From G965215055 sp965242685 (GTDB lineage: Bacteria; Pseudomonadota; Gammaproteobacteria; UBA4575): a DNA stretch of 64,000 nt. The stretch is from assembly GCA_965242685.1 (NCBI GenBank), contig OZ251487.1:186001-250000 (forward strand), written 5' to 3'. Within the stretch, counting starts at the first letter, position 1. Each line of letters opens with the position of its first letter. Of the stretch, positions 17,521 to 25,850 are shown one piece after another. The translations under genes and the position numbers were made by a program. The notes below the pieces were generated by a model, which had not been told where the DNA came from, did not search any database, and saw only the letters and a program-made list of their open reading frames with translations.

Positions 17521-18708
17521 CTAAGTTTTTACCAAGTTTTCAGGAAGACGATGGGGGAGGGTCGGGTCCCAGACCAGGTCTTCGCCGGTTTTGCTGTCCT
17601 TGGCATTTGTGAGGTTGGGCGGGTTGTCGGGATCGGCTACGGCTTCATCCAGTCGGGATTGTGTTAAGCCACGTGCACTTTCAAGCCTTGCACCGGACAA
17701 ATTAGCATCATGAAGCATTGCATCGGACAAATTAGCGTCCTCAAGCCACGCACCGGACAAATTAGCGTCCTCAAGATACGCATCGGACAAATCAGCACCA
17801 CGAAGATCCGCATCAGACAACTTAGCACCAGTAAGCTCCGCACGACGGGACAAATCAGCACGATCAAGCACCGCATTGGACAGATCAGCACGATGAAGCT
17901 TCGCACCAGACAAATTAGTGTCATAAAGCAACGCACCGGACAAATCGGCATCATGAAGCCACGCATCGGACAACTTAGCAACAGGAAGCCCCGCGTCAGA
18001 CAAATCAGCACGATGAAGCATCGCACCGGACAAATCGGCACCCGCAAGCCCTACACCAGACAAGTTAGCACCAGTAAGATTTGCATGAGACAAATTAGCA
18101 CCAGCAAGATCTAGTATTGCTTTTTTACTCATTTCTTGTTTCTCAATTTTTCGTTGTTCATTGTTCCGCGTACCCAAGGCCGTCATAATCGCCTGTACGT
18201 CTTCGTAGATTGGAGGCTTTTGAGGTTTATCACTTTCACTTTGTGTGTCGTTTTCATTTCTTGGTGGGTGCGGTTTACGCACAAAGGCGCAAAAGAGTTT
18301 TATGATCTGAATGTGATAGTCTTCGGCACGTTCTTTCGCCAGGTTCTCGAGTGCGTAGATACCGCCCAGACGTGCCGAGAGTACCTCACTGCCCAGCATT
18401 TCCGCACCCTTTTGATAGCGTTCGTTCAGCAGGCTGCGTTGTGCCGTTTCGGATTGTTGTTGTGCCGCTTTGGATTGTCGGTTTGCAATGGAGCTGCGCC
18501 ATATTGCGAGTGGTAAACCGATGGCTGCTGTGACAACAAAAATCAAGTTACGAGCAAGTCCTTCGCCACCCCAAATAGATATAATAAGTACAGCAACGAC
18601 AGAAATGATGCTTAAGACAATCCACCAAACAAGTGGAACGGCGTTAGCTTTGAAAAAATTGAGTACCGGATCTACAAAGCGTTTCCGATCTTTTTGTTTC
18701 TTTTCCAT
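17521..18708 (-). CDS. Membrane-anchored pentapeptide-repeat protein 5
   Basis: A 395-residue paralogue with a type B N-terminus (KANAVPLVWWIVLSIISVVAVLIISIW; LARNLIFVVTAAIGLPLAIW) and two heptads. The shared middle block follows, then about 28 pentapeptides (LAGANLSHANLTG to LHDANLSGARLES) with one irregular insertion (RADLSRRAELTGAKL, an extra residue), then GLTQSRLDEAVADPDNPPNL and the full-length tail LPENLVKT. It starts only 11 bp after the stop of the type IIL restriction gene on the same strand, so the two are probably co-transcribed. It may be the founding copy of the array. Confidence 0.85.
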   Translation of the reverse strand: MEKKQKDRKRFVDPVLNFFKANAVPLVWWIVLSIISVVAVLIISIWGGEGLARNLIFVVTAAIGLPLAIWRSSIANRQSKAAQQQSETAQRSLLNERYQKGAEMLGSEVLSARLGGIYALENLAKERAEDYHIQIIKLFCAFVRKPHPPRNENDTQSESDKPQKPPIYEDVQAIMTALGTRNNEQRKIEKQEMSKKAILDLAGANLSHANLTGANLSGVGLAGADLSGAMLHRADLSDAGLPVAKLSDAWLHDADLSGALLYDTNLSGAKLHRADLSNAVLDRADLSRRAELTGAKLSDADLRGADLSDAYLEDANLSGAWLEDANLSDAMLHDANLSGARLESARGLTQSRLDEAVADPDNPPNLTNAKDSKTGEDLVWDPTLPHRLPENLVKT

Positions 18709-18719
18709 CTCAGTCCTTC

Positions 18720-21515
18720 TTATTTTCCCCTCCCCCGCCGTTTTGTTTTAGCCGTAAGCGGGGCGCGCATTTTTTCGTAGCGGCCAAACAGGTGCTCGAC
18801 GCGTGCCCGTTCGGAGGCGAAGCCGCCGCGTTGGTAGAGGCGATCCACAGTGCGATCGAGGTTTTGATGGGCGCGCCGCAAGGCCGCCGGCATCAGGTCG
18901 GGGTCGTACAGCTCGGCAAGCGTGGCATCCGGGAAGGCTGCGCGGGCGTCCAACACCGCCCGGGCAAGCGGCTCCAGCTTCAGCGAGTCGGTATTTTTCG
19001 GGTCTCCCATTTTCGGCGGCATCGGAAACGTGTTGTAGACGACACCGACGGAATACATATAACGGCTTTCCAGCCGTCCCGTCACCGTCCGCATCCAGGC
19101 CATGTGCATGGCCGAGGTCAGGAAAGCAAAATCGGCAAGGGTGGCATTTGGAAGAATGCGAAGCTTCTGATTGGCGATCACTTCCGGGCCAAGCCATCCG
19201 ATGGGGACATATTCCCGTCGCTCCGAACTGGTATTTGGAATGACCAGATAATCCGAGTCAGGCCGTTCATCCACACCAACATGCGTTGGGTAGTCTGCCA
19301 TGCGTTTCGTACTTGCCCGCCTGCTTTGAGACCGATACTGCCGAACTTCGGCAACTAGGCCTTTCACCAAAGGCAGGCTCTTGAGGTCAACGGGGCTTGC
19401 CTCTCTGAGATACAATATATAGCGGTGAAAGCCGTTTATATATTCATTTCCCCCGATGTAGCGGCGAAAGAATCGCTCGGCGCCCGGCTCCTTGTGTAGA
19501 AACTGTTCTTTTTCCTCTTTGCTGAACGTCAAAATCCCGTTATCTATCATCTGGACGCCCGTTTTCAGCTTCGGCAGCCCGTTGATCGGCGTTGCCGTTT
19601 CCTCTACCGTCAAATGCGGGTCGGCGAGGCCGCCGGCATCGATCAGATAAGGCGAGATGCGCGCCGGTTGCGTCTCTTGCGGGTCGCCCTTGATGTCGGG
19701 ATAGGTAAACAGGCGTTTTTTGTTTGCCTGCGCATTCGCCTTGTCCAAGCCGATGATGACGACGTGCACATGCGCCTTGCCGCGGGCGTCCGATCCCCAG
19801 GCGAAGGTGCGATGGGCAAAGGCGATCTCCAGCTTGAGGCGTCCGAACAGCAGCGGCCACAGTTGCGCCACCTGTTCGCCCTGCGCGATGGAGTTGGTGG
19901 CGACCAGGCCGATGCGGGCCTTGTGCGTGCTCCGGTTGAGGTATTCGCCGGCGCACAGAAACCAGGCGGTCACGTAGTCCAGCGTGCCCTTTGATCTGCC
20001 GAGGGCCGCGATCCGATGGACTTGGGCGCGCTGTTCGGGGGACTGGTATTTGGCGCCCCCAAAGGGCGGATTGCCGAATACGTAATCGCAACGTTGCGGC
20101 GGCAGCAGTGTGCCCCAGTCGGTCTCCAGGGCGTCGGCGTGTAAAATATGCGGCGATTCGCCAAGCGGGATGCGCACGTAGCTCTGCCCGAACGCCAGGC
20201 TGAGCCTGTTGTTCATGATGTGATCCATCATCCACAGCGCGGTCTCGGCGATGCGCACGGAAAATTCGCCGATCTCGATGCCGTAAAATTGGTTGACGCG
20301 GATCAGCGAGAGTTCGGCGGCGTCCAGCTCTAGGGTGCCGTCGGTGCGAATTTCCTTTAGCACCTCGATCTCTAGTTCGCGCAGCTCGCGGTAGGCGATG
20401 ATCAGGAAGTTGCCGCAACCGCAGGCCGGATCGAAGAACGTCATCCCGCCCAGCCTCTTTTGGAAGTTTTGCAGCGCGGTCTTGCGCAGGCGGTCGCGCC
20501 GGTTCTTTAGGCGTTCAAACTCGGCCCGCAGGTCGTCCAGAAACAACGGCCCGATGACCTTGAGGATGTTCTTTTCGGTGGTGTAATGGGCGCCTTGGGC
20601 ACGCCGTTCGGCCGGCGCCATCACCGATTGGAACAGCGCGCCGAAGATGGCGGGCGAGATGTTTGACCAGTCAAACCGACAGGCGATGATCAGTAGCTTG
20701 CGCATGGCGGCGTTGAAGTCCGGTATGAGTAATTGCTCGGCAAATAGATCGCCGTTGATGTAGGGAAAGCGCGCCAGGTCTTCGTCCAATTCCCGTTGGC
20801 GTTTTTCCTCCGGTGTGTTCAGCTCCTGAAACAACCTCATCAGCCAACCGCCCAGGTCGGCGCCGTCTTCGGCGGTGCGCCCCTCCAGCAGGTCGAGGAA
20901 GATGTCGCGCGGTTCAAAGATGCCGGTGTCGTCGGCGAACAGACAAAAGACGATGCGCACCAGAAAGACCTCCAGGTCGTGACCGCCATAGCCGGAGGCC
21001 TTGAGGGTGTCGTGCAATTCCCCCATCAATTCCGCCGCCTCGACGTTGACCGGGTCTTGGTCGCGGAAGGTGTGCCGCTTCACGCCGACGATGAAACCGA
21101 AGTCTTCGACGTGCGCCGGCAGGTCGGCCAAGGCAAAGGCGATCTCTTGCCGCTCATCCCGATCCTTAAGCTCGAAGCGCTGAAAGTCGCAGGTCAGAGT
21201 GTAACGAGGACGTTTCCCCTCGGGCAGGGCGTCAAAGTATTCGCCGGCCTGCTCATGGGCCCTTTGCAGGTCGCGTCCGGCACTCTTTTGCTCCACCAGC
21301 AACACGCCCGGCCAGAACAGGTCGATGTAACCCGAACGATCATCGAGTTTTGTTACGTGCTCCTCATAGCGGGCGACGCTACGGCGCGACACGCCGAAAA
21401 CCTCGAAGAAGGCATTGTAGAAGCTCTGGGTCTCGCCTTTTTCGTAGTGCGCGTCTTGCCACTCGGCGGCAAAGGTGGCGGCACGGGCGCGAATTTCGTT
21501 CCAGGACAGCCGCAT
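18720..21515 (-). CDS. MmeI-like type IIL restriction-methylation enzyme
   Basis: A 931-residue single-chain enzyme predicted to cut and methylate DNA. Residues 65-77 (D-x9-EQK in GYIDLFWPGVLLVEQKSAG) match the D-x9-ExK nuclease motif of MmeI. The N6-adenine methyltransferase part has motif I FFDPACGCGNFLIIAYREL and motif IV YVFGNPPFGG. It is followed by a region around residues 640-830, including LTVEETATPINGLPKLK and a FFRRYIGGNEYINGF block, that would hold the target-recognition domain. The basic C-terminus is TAKTKRRGRGK. Family members methylate one strand only and need no partner subunit. It is followed within 11 bp by a pentapeptide-repeat gene and preceded by the Sel1 gene. Confidence 0.88.
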   Translation of the reverse strand: MRLSWNEIRARAATFAAEWQDAHYEKGETQSFYNAFFEVFGVSRRSVARYEEHVTKLDDRSGYIDLFWPGVLLVEQKSAGRDLQRAHEQAGEYFDALPEGKRPRYTLTCDFQRFELKDRDERQEIAFALADLPAHVEDFGFIVGVKRHTFRDQDPVNVEAAELMGELHDTLKASGYGGHDLEVFLVRIVFCLFADDTGIFEPRDIFLDLLEGRTAEDGADLGGWLMRLFQELNTPEEKRQRELDEDLARFPYINGDLFAEQLLIPDFNAAMRKLLIIACRFDWSNISPAIFGALFQSVMAPAERRAQGAHYTTEKNILKVIGPLFLDDLRAEFERLKNRRDRLRKTALQNFQKRLGGMTFFDPACGCGNFLIIAYRELRELEIEVLKEIRTDGTLELDAAELSLIRVNQFYGIEIGEFSVRIAETALWMMDHIMNNRLSLAFGQSYVRIPLGESPHILHADALETDWGTLLPPQRCDYVFGNPPFGGAKYQSPEQRAQVHRIAALGRSKGTLDYVTAWFLCAGEYLNRSTHKARIGLVATNSIAQGEQVAQLWPLLFGRLKLEIAFAHRTFAWGSDARGKAHVHVVIIGLDKANAQANKKRLFTYPDIKGDPQETQPARISPYLIDAGGLADPHLTVEETATPINGLPKLKTGVQMIDNGILTFSKEEKEQFLHKEPGAERFFRRYIGGNEYINGFHRYILYLREASPVDLKSLPLVKGLVAEVRQYRSQSRRASTKRMADYPTHVGVDERPDSDYLVIPNTSSERREYVPIGWLGPEVIANQKLRILPNATLADFAFLTSAMHMAWMRTVTGRLESRYMYSVGVVYNTFPMPPKMGDPKNTDSLKLEPLARAVLDARAAFPDATLAELYDPDLMPAALRRAHQNLDRTVDRLYQRGGFASERARVEHLFGRYEKMRAPLTAKTKRRGRGK

Positions 21516-21595
21516 GGTTATCTAAAATCGCCCGCCATCATCCCGTCTATGCCCGTTTCTATGGATACTTCCCGACCGCCAAATCGCGGCCGAAA

Positions 21596-22555
21596 TCATC
21601 GGGTTTCGGGGTGCTCATTCGGGAAAATATGCGCCTGTAGTCTGCGGCTGAGTCGCTGGCCGGCGGCAAGCTGTGCCGGCGTCATGCGTTCCTTTATCGA
21701 GTCCCGGGTTTCCTTCGCGCTTTCATTGCCTTGCGCGGCGGCAAGATTGAACCAAGCGTAGGCCTGTACGTCGTCTTGGTCAACGCCCTTTCCTTTGACG
21801 TACATCAGTCCCAGATTAAATTGGGCGTGTTCATCTCCCTGTTTGGCGGCCTTGCGCCACCAGAACATGGCCTCCTCGTCGTCCCGGGCAATGCCTTCTC
21901 CTTCGGCGTACATCAGTCCCAGATGAAACTGGGCGTCGGCCACTCCCTGGTCGGCGGCCTTGCGATACCAGGACACGGCCTCCTCGTAATCCCGGCCAAC
22001 GCCCCATCCAAAGTAGTACATGAGTCCCAGTTGATACGAGACGCTGCCCAATCCCTGGTCGGCGGCCTTGCGATACCAGGACGCGGCCTCCTCGGAGTCT
22101 CGGGTAACACCCTCTCCTTTGGCGTACATTTTCCCCAGTCTATACTGGGCGACGGCATCTCCCTGGTCGGCGGCCTTGCGCCACCAGGACATGGCCTCCT
22201 CGTAGCTCTGGACAACGCCCTCTCCTTCGGCGTACATGTACCCCAAATCAATCTGGGCGATGATGTGTCCCTGTTCGGCGGCCCTGCGATACCAGATCAC
22301 CGCTTGTCGGTCATCTTCGACAACGCCCCTCCCAAAGTCGTACATGTGCCCCAGGTTAAATTGGGCTTCGGCATCTCCCTGGTCGGCAAGCGGACGGAAT
22401 TCGTGTAAGGCGGTGGCGTAGTCGCTGCGGGCATACGCCGCTATACCCGCCTGAAGATCCGCCGCCGATACCCGCACTCCCGTCAAAGATACGGCGATGA
22501 CGGTCGCATATAAGACATTCAAGGCCGTTCTCGCGGGCATTTTCATTTCGGCCAT
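21596..22555 (-). CDS. Secreted Sel1-like repeat protein
   Basis: A 319-residue protein with a signal peptide (ALNVLYATVIAVSLTGVRVSA, probable cleavage before ADLQAG) and about seven Sel1-type 36-residue repeats of the form ADAQFxLGLMYAxGxGVxxDxEEAxxWYRKAADQG, then a C-terminal helix (DSIKERMTPAQLAAGQRLSRR). Such solenoids bind proteins in the periplasm or outside. Codon 1, 4 or 6 could be the start. The repeats are similar to each other at the DNA level, so repeat number may vary. It lies between the restriction enzyme and ffh and is probably the last island gene. The partner is unknown. Confidence 0.88.
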   Translation of the reverse strand: MAEMKMPARTALNVLYATVIAVSLTGVRVSAADLQAGIAAYARSDYATALHEFRPLADQGDAEAQFNLGHMYDFGRGVVEDDRQAVIWYRRAAEQGHIIAQIDLGYMYAEGEGVVQSYEEAMSWWRKAADQGDAVAQYRLGKMYAKGEGVTRDSEEAASWYRKAADQGLGSVSYQLGLMYYFGWGVGRDYEEAVSWYRKAADQGVADAQFHLGLMYAEGEGIARDDEEAMFWWRKAAKQGDEHAQFNLGLMYVKGKGVDQDDVQAYAWFNLAAAQGNESAKETRDSIKERMTPAQLAAGQRLSRRLQAHIFPNEHPETR

Positions 22556-22733
22556 ATCATATTTCCCTTAAACTAAGATCGCACAAGATTGTTTTTATGG
22601 GTGCTTTCATTTGCTGACGCGCACCCTAATTGTCGCCCTGTATTGTCGCCGATTGTGTGCCGCTATAAAAGCGTGTAGCGTACCGTATATAATTCCCCCT
22701 CGTCCCGACATTTTTTGAATAGGCATAACGGCT

Positions 22734-22772
22734 ATGTTTGAGCACTTATCTGAAAGACTTCCGGAATTGTAA
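22734..22772 (+). other. Echo mini-ORF of the ffh start
   Basis: ATGTTTGAGCACTTATCTGA begins a 12-codon frame, MFEHLSERLPEL then TAA. The true ffh starts 54 bp later with MFEHLSERLSG. The copies also share about 20 bp upstream (an AATAGGC block), so the first ffh codons and their leader were tandemly duplicated and the upstream copy has diverged. It lies at the island boundary. A TATAAT at 22688-22693 could be the ffh -10. Confidence 0.8.
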
Positions 22773-22787
22773 TAGGCCCCAACGATC

Positions 22788-24134
22788 ATGTTTGAACATT
22801 TATCAGAGCGACTTTCCGGCACCGTAAAGAAATTGCGCGGCCAGGCGCGGTTTACCGAACAAAACGTCCAGGAAACCTTGCGCGAAGTGCGCGTGGCACT
22901 GCTGGAGGCGGACGTTGCCTTGCCCGTGGTGCGTGAGTTTGTCGCCGCCGCCAAGGACAAGGCCATGGGGCAAGAGGTCTTGCGCGGCCTGTCGCCGGGG
23001 CAGGCCTTCATCAAGATCGTAAGCGATGAGCTGATCCGCCTGATGGGAGACGCCAACGAGGAGCTGACCCTTGCGGCACAACCGCCGGTGGTGGTGCTGA
23101 TCGCCGGCTTGCAGGGTTCGGGCAAGACCACCACCGTCGCCAAGCTGTCGCGGTGGTTGATCGAACAAAAGAAAAAAAGTGTCGCCGTGGCGAGTTGCGA
23201 CGTGTATCGCCCCGCGGCCATTCAGCAGTTGCAGACCCTGGCCACGGAGACCGGCGCCGAATTTATCCCCGCCGAGACCTCGCAGCCGCCCGTCGAGATC
23301 GCCGCAAACGCCGTCGAACACGCCAAGAGGAGTTTTAATGATGTTCTGTTGGTGGATACCGCCGGCCGCCTGCACGTCGATGATGAGATGATGCGCGAGA
23401 TCACGGCGCTGCACCGTGCCTTGCAACCCACCGAAACCCTGTTCGTGGTGGACAGCATGAGCGGCCAGGACGCCGCCAACTCGGCGCGGGCGTTTAACGA
23501 TGCCCTGCCTATAACGGGAGTCGTCCTCACTAAGGTGGACGGGGACGCCCGAGGGGGTGCGGCACTGTCGGTGCGCCACATCACCGGCAAGCCGATCAAG
23601 TTTCTGGGCACCGGCGAGAAGACCACGGCGTTAGAGCCTTTCCATCCGCAACGCATCGCCTCGCGGATACTGGGCATGGGCGATGTCGTGAGCCTGGTAG
23701 AGGAAGCCGCGCAAAAGGCCGATCAGGACAAAGCCAAAAGAATGGCGGCCAAGATCAGGAAGGGCAAAGGGTTCAATCTGGTCGACTTAAAGGGGCAACT
23801 CGAACAGATGATGAACATGGGCGGCTTGAACGCCATACTCGACAAGCTGCCCGCCGGCGTCGGGATGCCTAAGGCCGCCCGGGCGTTCGGGGATGACAAG
23901 ACGCTGGTGCGCATGGTTGCCATCATCGACTCCATGACGCCGCGGGAGAGACGTTTTCCGGACATCATAAAGAGTACCCGCAAGCGCAGGATCGCCGCCG
24001 GTTCCGGCACGCAGGTGCAGGATGTAAACCGCCTGCTCAAACAGCACTTGCAGATGAAGAAAATGATGAAAAAATTTTCCCAAAAAGGCGGTATGCAAAA
24101 GATGATGAAAAATCTACCACCGGGGCTAAGGTAG
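22788..24134 (+). CDS. ffh: Signal recognition particle protein
   Basis: GTPase of the signal recognition particle that, with 4.5S RNA, delivers membrane proteins to FtsY and the translocon. The N domain starts MFEHLSERLSGTVKKLRGQ. The G domain has G1 GLQGSGKTTTVAKLS, VLLVDTAGRLHVDDEMM (G3), LTKVDGDARGGAALS (G4) and GTGEKTTALEPF. The methionine-rich M domain occupies the last 120 residues (GMPKAARAF, SMTPRERRFPDIIKSTRKRRIAAGSG, QMKKMMKKFSQKGGMQKMMK). The 448-residue length is normal. ypjD, normally next door and divergent, is displaced by the island. The gene's start and end are both echoed in the flanks. Confidence 0.97.
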   Translation: MFEHLSERLSGTVKKLRGQARFTEQNVQETLREVRVALLEADVALPVVREFVAAAKDKAMGQEVLRGLSPGQAFIKIVSDELIRLMGDANEELTLAAQPPVVVLIAGLQGSGKTTTVAKLSRWLIEQKKKSVAVASCDVYRPAAIQQLQTLATETGAEFIPAETSQPPVEIAANAVEHAKRSFNDVLLVDTAGRLHVDDEMMREITALHRALQPTETLFVVDSMSGQDAANSARAFNDALPITGVVLTKVDGDARGGAALSVRHITGKPIKFLGTGEKTTALEPFHPQRIASRILGMGDVVSLVEEAAQKADQDKAKRMAAKIRKGKGFNLVDLKGQLEQMMNMGGLNAILDKLPAGVGMPKAARAFGDDKTLVRMVAIIDSMTPRERRFPDIIKSTRKRRIAAGSGTQVQDVNRLLKQHLQMKKMMKKFSQKGGMQKMMKNLPPGLR

Positions 24135-24290
24135 TGCACAGAAGTAGGATATACAGCATTCCCGATCTTCCAACGGGGTTGCCACCGAAATTGAGATAAG
24201 GCGTAGGGGTACAATGTACAGCATTCCCGATCTGCCGCCGGGTGAAATAGTGCATAGAGGATATGCGATATTCCCGATTTTTGTGTATAC
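24111..24290. repeat. Degenerate repeats echoing the 3' end of ffh
   Basis: Starting with the last ffh codons (NLPPGLR and stop at 24111), related blocks follow at 24164 (DLPTGLPPKLR and stop), 24229 (DLPPGEI and stop) and 24276, linked by copies of ACAGCATTCCCGATCT. The periods are 53, 65 and 47 bp. They fill most of the ffh-rpsP gap. Confidence 0.75.
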
Positions 24291-24352
24291 TATGCCGTTC
24301 GAATTGCACTCAGCTCTGAAATGTATTGGGAAATCTATCGGCGTAAACTGAA

Positions 24353-24628
24353 ATGGTAGTGATACGGTTGGCAAGAGGCGGCGCCAAGAAGCGCCCTTTC
24401 TATCACATTGTGGTCACGGATTCGCGCAAGCCCAGGGATAGCGGCTACGTGGAGCGTATCGGCTACTTCAGCCCGATGGCCAGAGGTAAAGATGTACGCT
24501 TTTTTATCGAGACGGAACGCTATGACTATTGGTTGGGGCAGGGTGCCCAACCCTCGGAGCGCGTCGCCGGCCTGGTCAAAAAGGAAGCCAAGAGGGAAGC
24601 CGAGGAAGCAGCCAAGCAGGCGGCCTGA
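24353..24628 (+). CDS. rpsP: 30S ribosomal protein S16
   Basis: A small ribosomal subunit protein of 91 residues; MVVIRLARGGAKKRPFYHIVV and DSRKPRDSGYVERIGYFSP are the family hallmarks, with a lysine/alanine-rich tail (KKEAKREAEEAAKQAA). It heads the rpsP-trmD-rplS cluster. In gammaproteobacteria rimM normally lies between rpsP and trmD, but only 62 bp separate them here. Confidence 0.97.
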   Translation: MVVIRLARGGAKKRPFYHIVVTDSRKPRDSGYVERIGYFSPMARGKDVRFFIETERYDYWLGQGAQPSERVAGLVKKEAKREAEEAAKQAA

Positions 24629-24690
24629 CAGGCGCCCGTCTTTTGACTTTCATTCATCGCCTACATTGATGGCGCGTGGCGTTGTCCGTT

Positions 24691-25485
24691 ATGCACCTTG
24701 ACGTAATTACCATATTCCCCGAGATGGTGCTCAACCTGGCGAAGTTCGGCGTGGTTGGACGGGCGATCAGAAACGGTTTGGTGAGCTTGAAAGTCGTCAA
24801 CCCGCGGGAATTTTCAACCGACCGCCATCGCAGCATCGATGATCGTCCCTATGGCGGCGGCCCGGGCATGGTCATGCAGTTTGAGCCTTTGCAAAAAGCC
24901 GTCAGAGAAACCGCCCGCGCCGGCGGTGCGGGACACGTCGTTTGCCTTTCCGCGCAGGGCAAGCGTCTGGAGCAGCGGGACGTGGAGCGGCTTAACACCC
25001 ATTCCCATCTGGTGTTGATCGCCGGCCGCTATGAAGGCATCGATGAAAGGCTGATCGAGGCCGAGGTCGACGAGGAACTGTCCATCGGTGACTTTGTCGT
25101 GAGCGGCGGGGAGTTGCCGGCGATGATGCTGGTGGACGCCCTGGTGCGGTGCGCGCCGGCGGCATTGGGACACGAACAGTCCGCATTGCAGGATTCCTTT
25201 GTTGACGGCCTGCTGGATTGCCCGCATTATACGCGCCCGGAAAGAATAGACGGACGGGACGTGCCGCAGGTATTATTACAGGGCGATCATCGGGCGATTG
25301 CCAAATGGCGCAGCAAGCAGTCGCTGGGGCGCACCTATCTACGCAGACCCGATCTGCTTGAAAAGAGGGCGCTGAATACGGAACAACAAGCCCTGCTTGA
25401 AGAATATCTACAGGAACAACGAACCGGACGAAAAGAAGAGAATAGTCATGAATATCCTTCAAGAGCTGAATCAGCAACAACTTAA
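24691..25485 (+). CDS. trmD: tRNA (guanine-N1)-methyltransferase
   Basis: Methylates G37 of tRNAs reading CNN codons, preventing +1 frameshifts. It is a knotted SPOUT-fold protein with HLDVITIFPEMV at the start, VVNPREFSTDRHRSIDDRPYGGGPGMVM, LIAGRYEGIDERL, SIGDFVVSGGELPAMMLVDA and YTRPERIDGRDVPQVLLQGDH. I take the ATG at 24691 (MHLDVITIFPEM), giving 264 residues; a GTG at 24676 would add five. The C-terminus (RKEENSHEYPSRAESATT) is longer than usual and overlaps rplS by 38 nt, so the normal stop may have been lost and the two genes are tightly coupled. Confidence 0.96.
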   Translation: MHLDVITIFPEMVLNLAKFGVVGRAIRNGLVSLKVVNPREFSTDRHRSIDDRPYGGGPGMVMQFEPLQKAVRETARAGGAGHVVCLSAQGKRLEQRDVERLNTHSHLVLIAGRYEGIDERLIEAEVDEELSIGDFVVSGGELPAMMLVDALVRCAPAALGHEQSALQDSFVDGLLDCPHYTRPERIDGRDVPQVLLQGDHRAIAKWRSKQSLGRTYLRRPDLLEKRALNTEQQALLEEYLQEQRTGRKEENSHEYPSRAESATT

Positions 25486-25789
25486 CAAAAATATACCGGC
25501 CTTCAGTGCGGGCGACACCGTAGTGGTGAAGGTACGGGTGAAGGAAGGCAAACGAGAACGTTTGCAGGCCTTTGAAGGCGTGGTGATCGCCAAACGCAAT
25601 CGCGACCTCGGCTCATCCTTTACGGTGCGCAAGATCTCCCACGGCGAGGGCGTGGAGCGTGTCTTCCAGACGCATAGCCCGATGATTTCCGCCATTCAAG
25701 TCAAGCGCAAGGGTAAAGTCAGGCGCGCCAAGCTCTACTACCTACGCGGCAGAACCGGCAAGGCCGCCCGTATCAAGGAAAAGATATAA
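25448..25789 (+). CDS. rplS: 50S ribosomal protein L19
   Basis: A 113-residue large-subunit protein at the 30S-50S interface: MNILQELNQQQLNKNIPAFS, GDTVVVKVRVKEGKRERLQ, AFEGVVIAKRNRDLGSSFTV and RRAKLYYLRGRTGKAARIKEK. The ATG at 25448 lies inside trmD; the in-frame ATG at 25397 is rejected because orthologues begin at MN. An AAGAGAA stretch about 6 nt upstream serves as the ribosome site. Confidence 0.97.
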   Translation: MNILQELNQQQLNKNIPAFSAGDTVVVKVRVKEGKRERLQAFEGVVIAKRNRDLGSSFTVRKISHGEGVERVFQTHSPMISAIQVKRKGKVRRAKLYYLRGRTGKAARIKEKI

Positions 25790-25850
25790 CCAAAAAGTTT
25801 CATCGGTCTAAAGATTTCAGCGATTTTGCAATGCCCGTTGGTATCGTGAT

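Noticed and set aside
17710..18114. Plus-strand repetitive frame with a regular GQIS pattern, resembling a repeat protein
   Set aside because: It is the complement of the pentapeptide repeats in gene 5; the same shadow occurs in the other paralogues.
20796..21761. Plus-strand frame of 321 codons
   Set aside because: Antisense to the N-terminal half of the MmeI-like enzyme and the end of the Sel1 gene; no family features.
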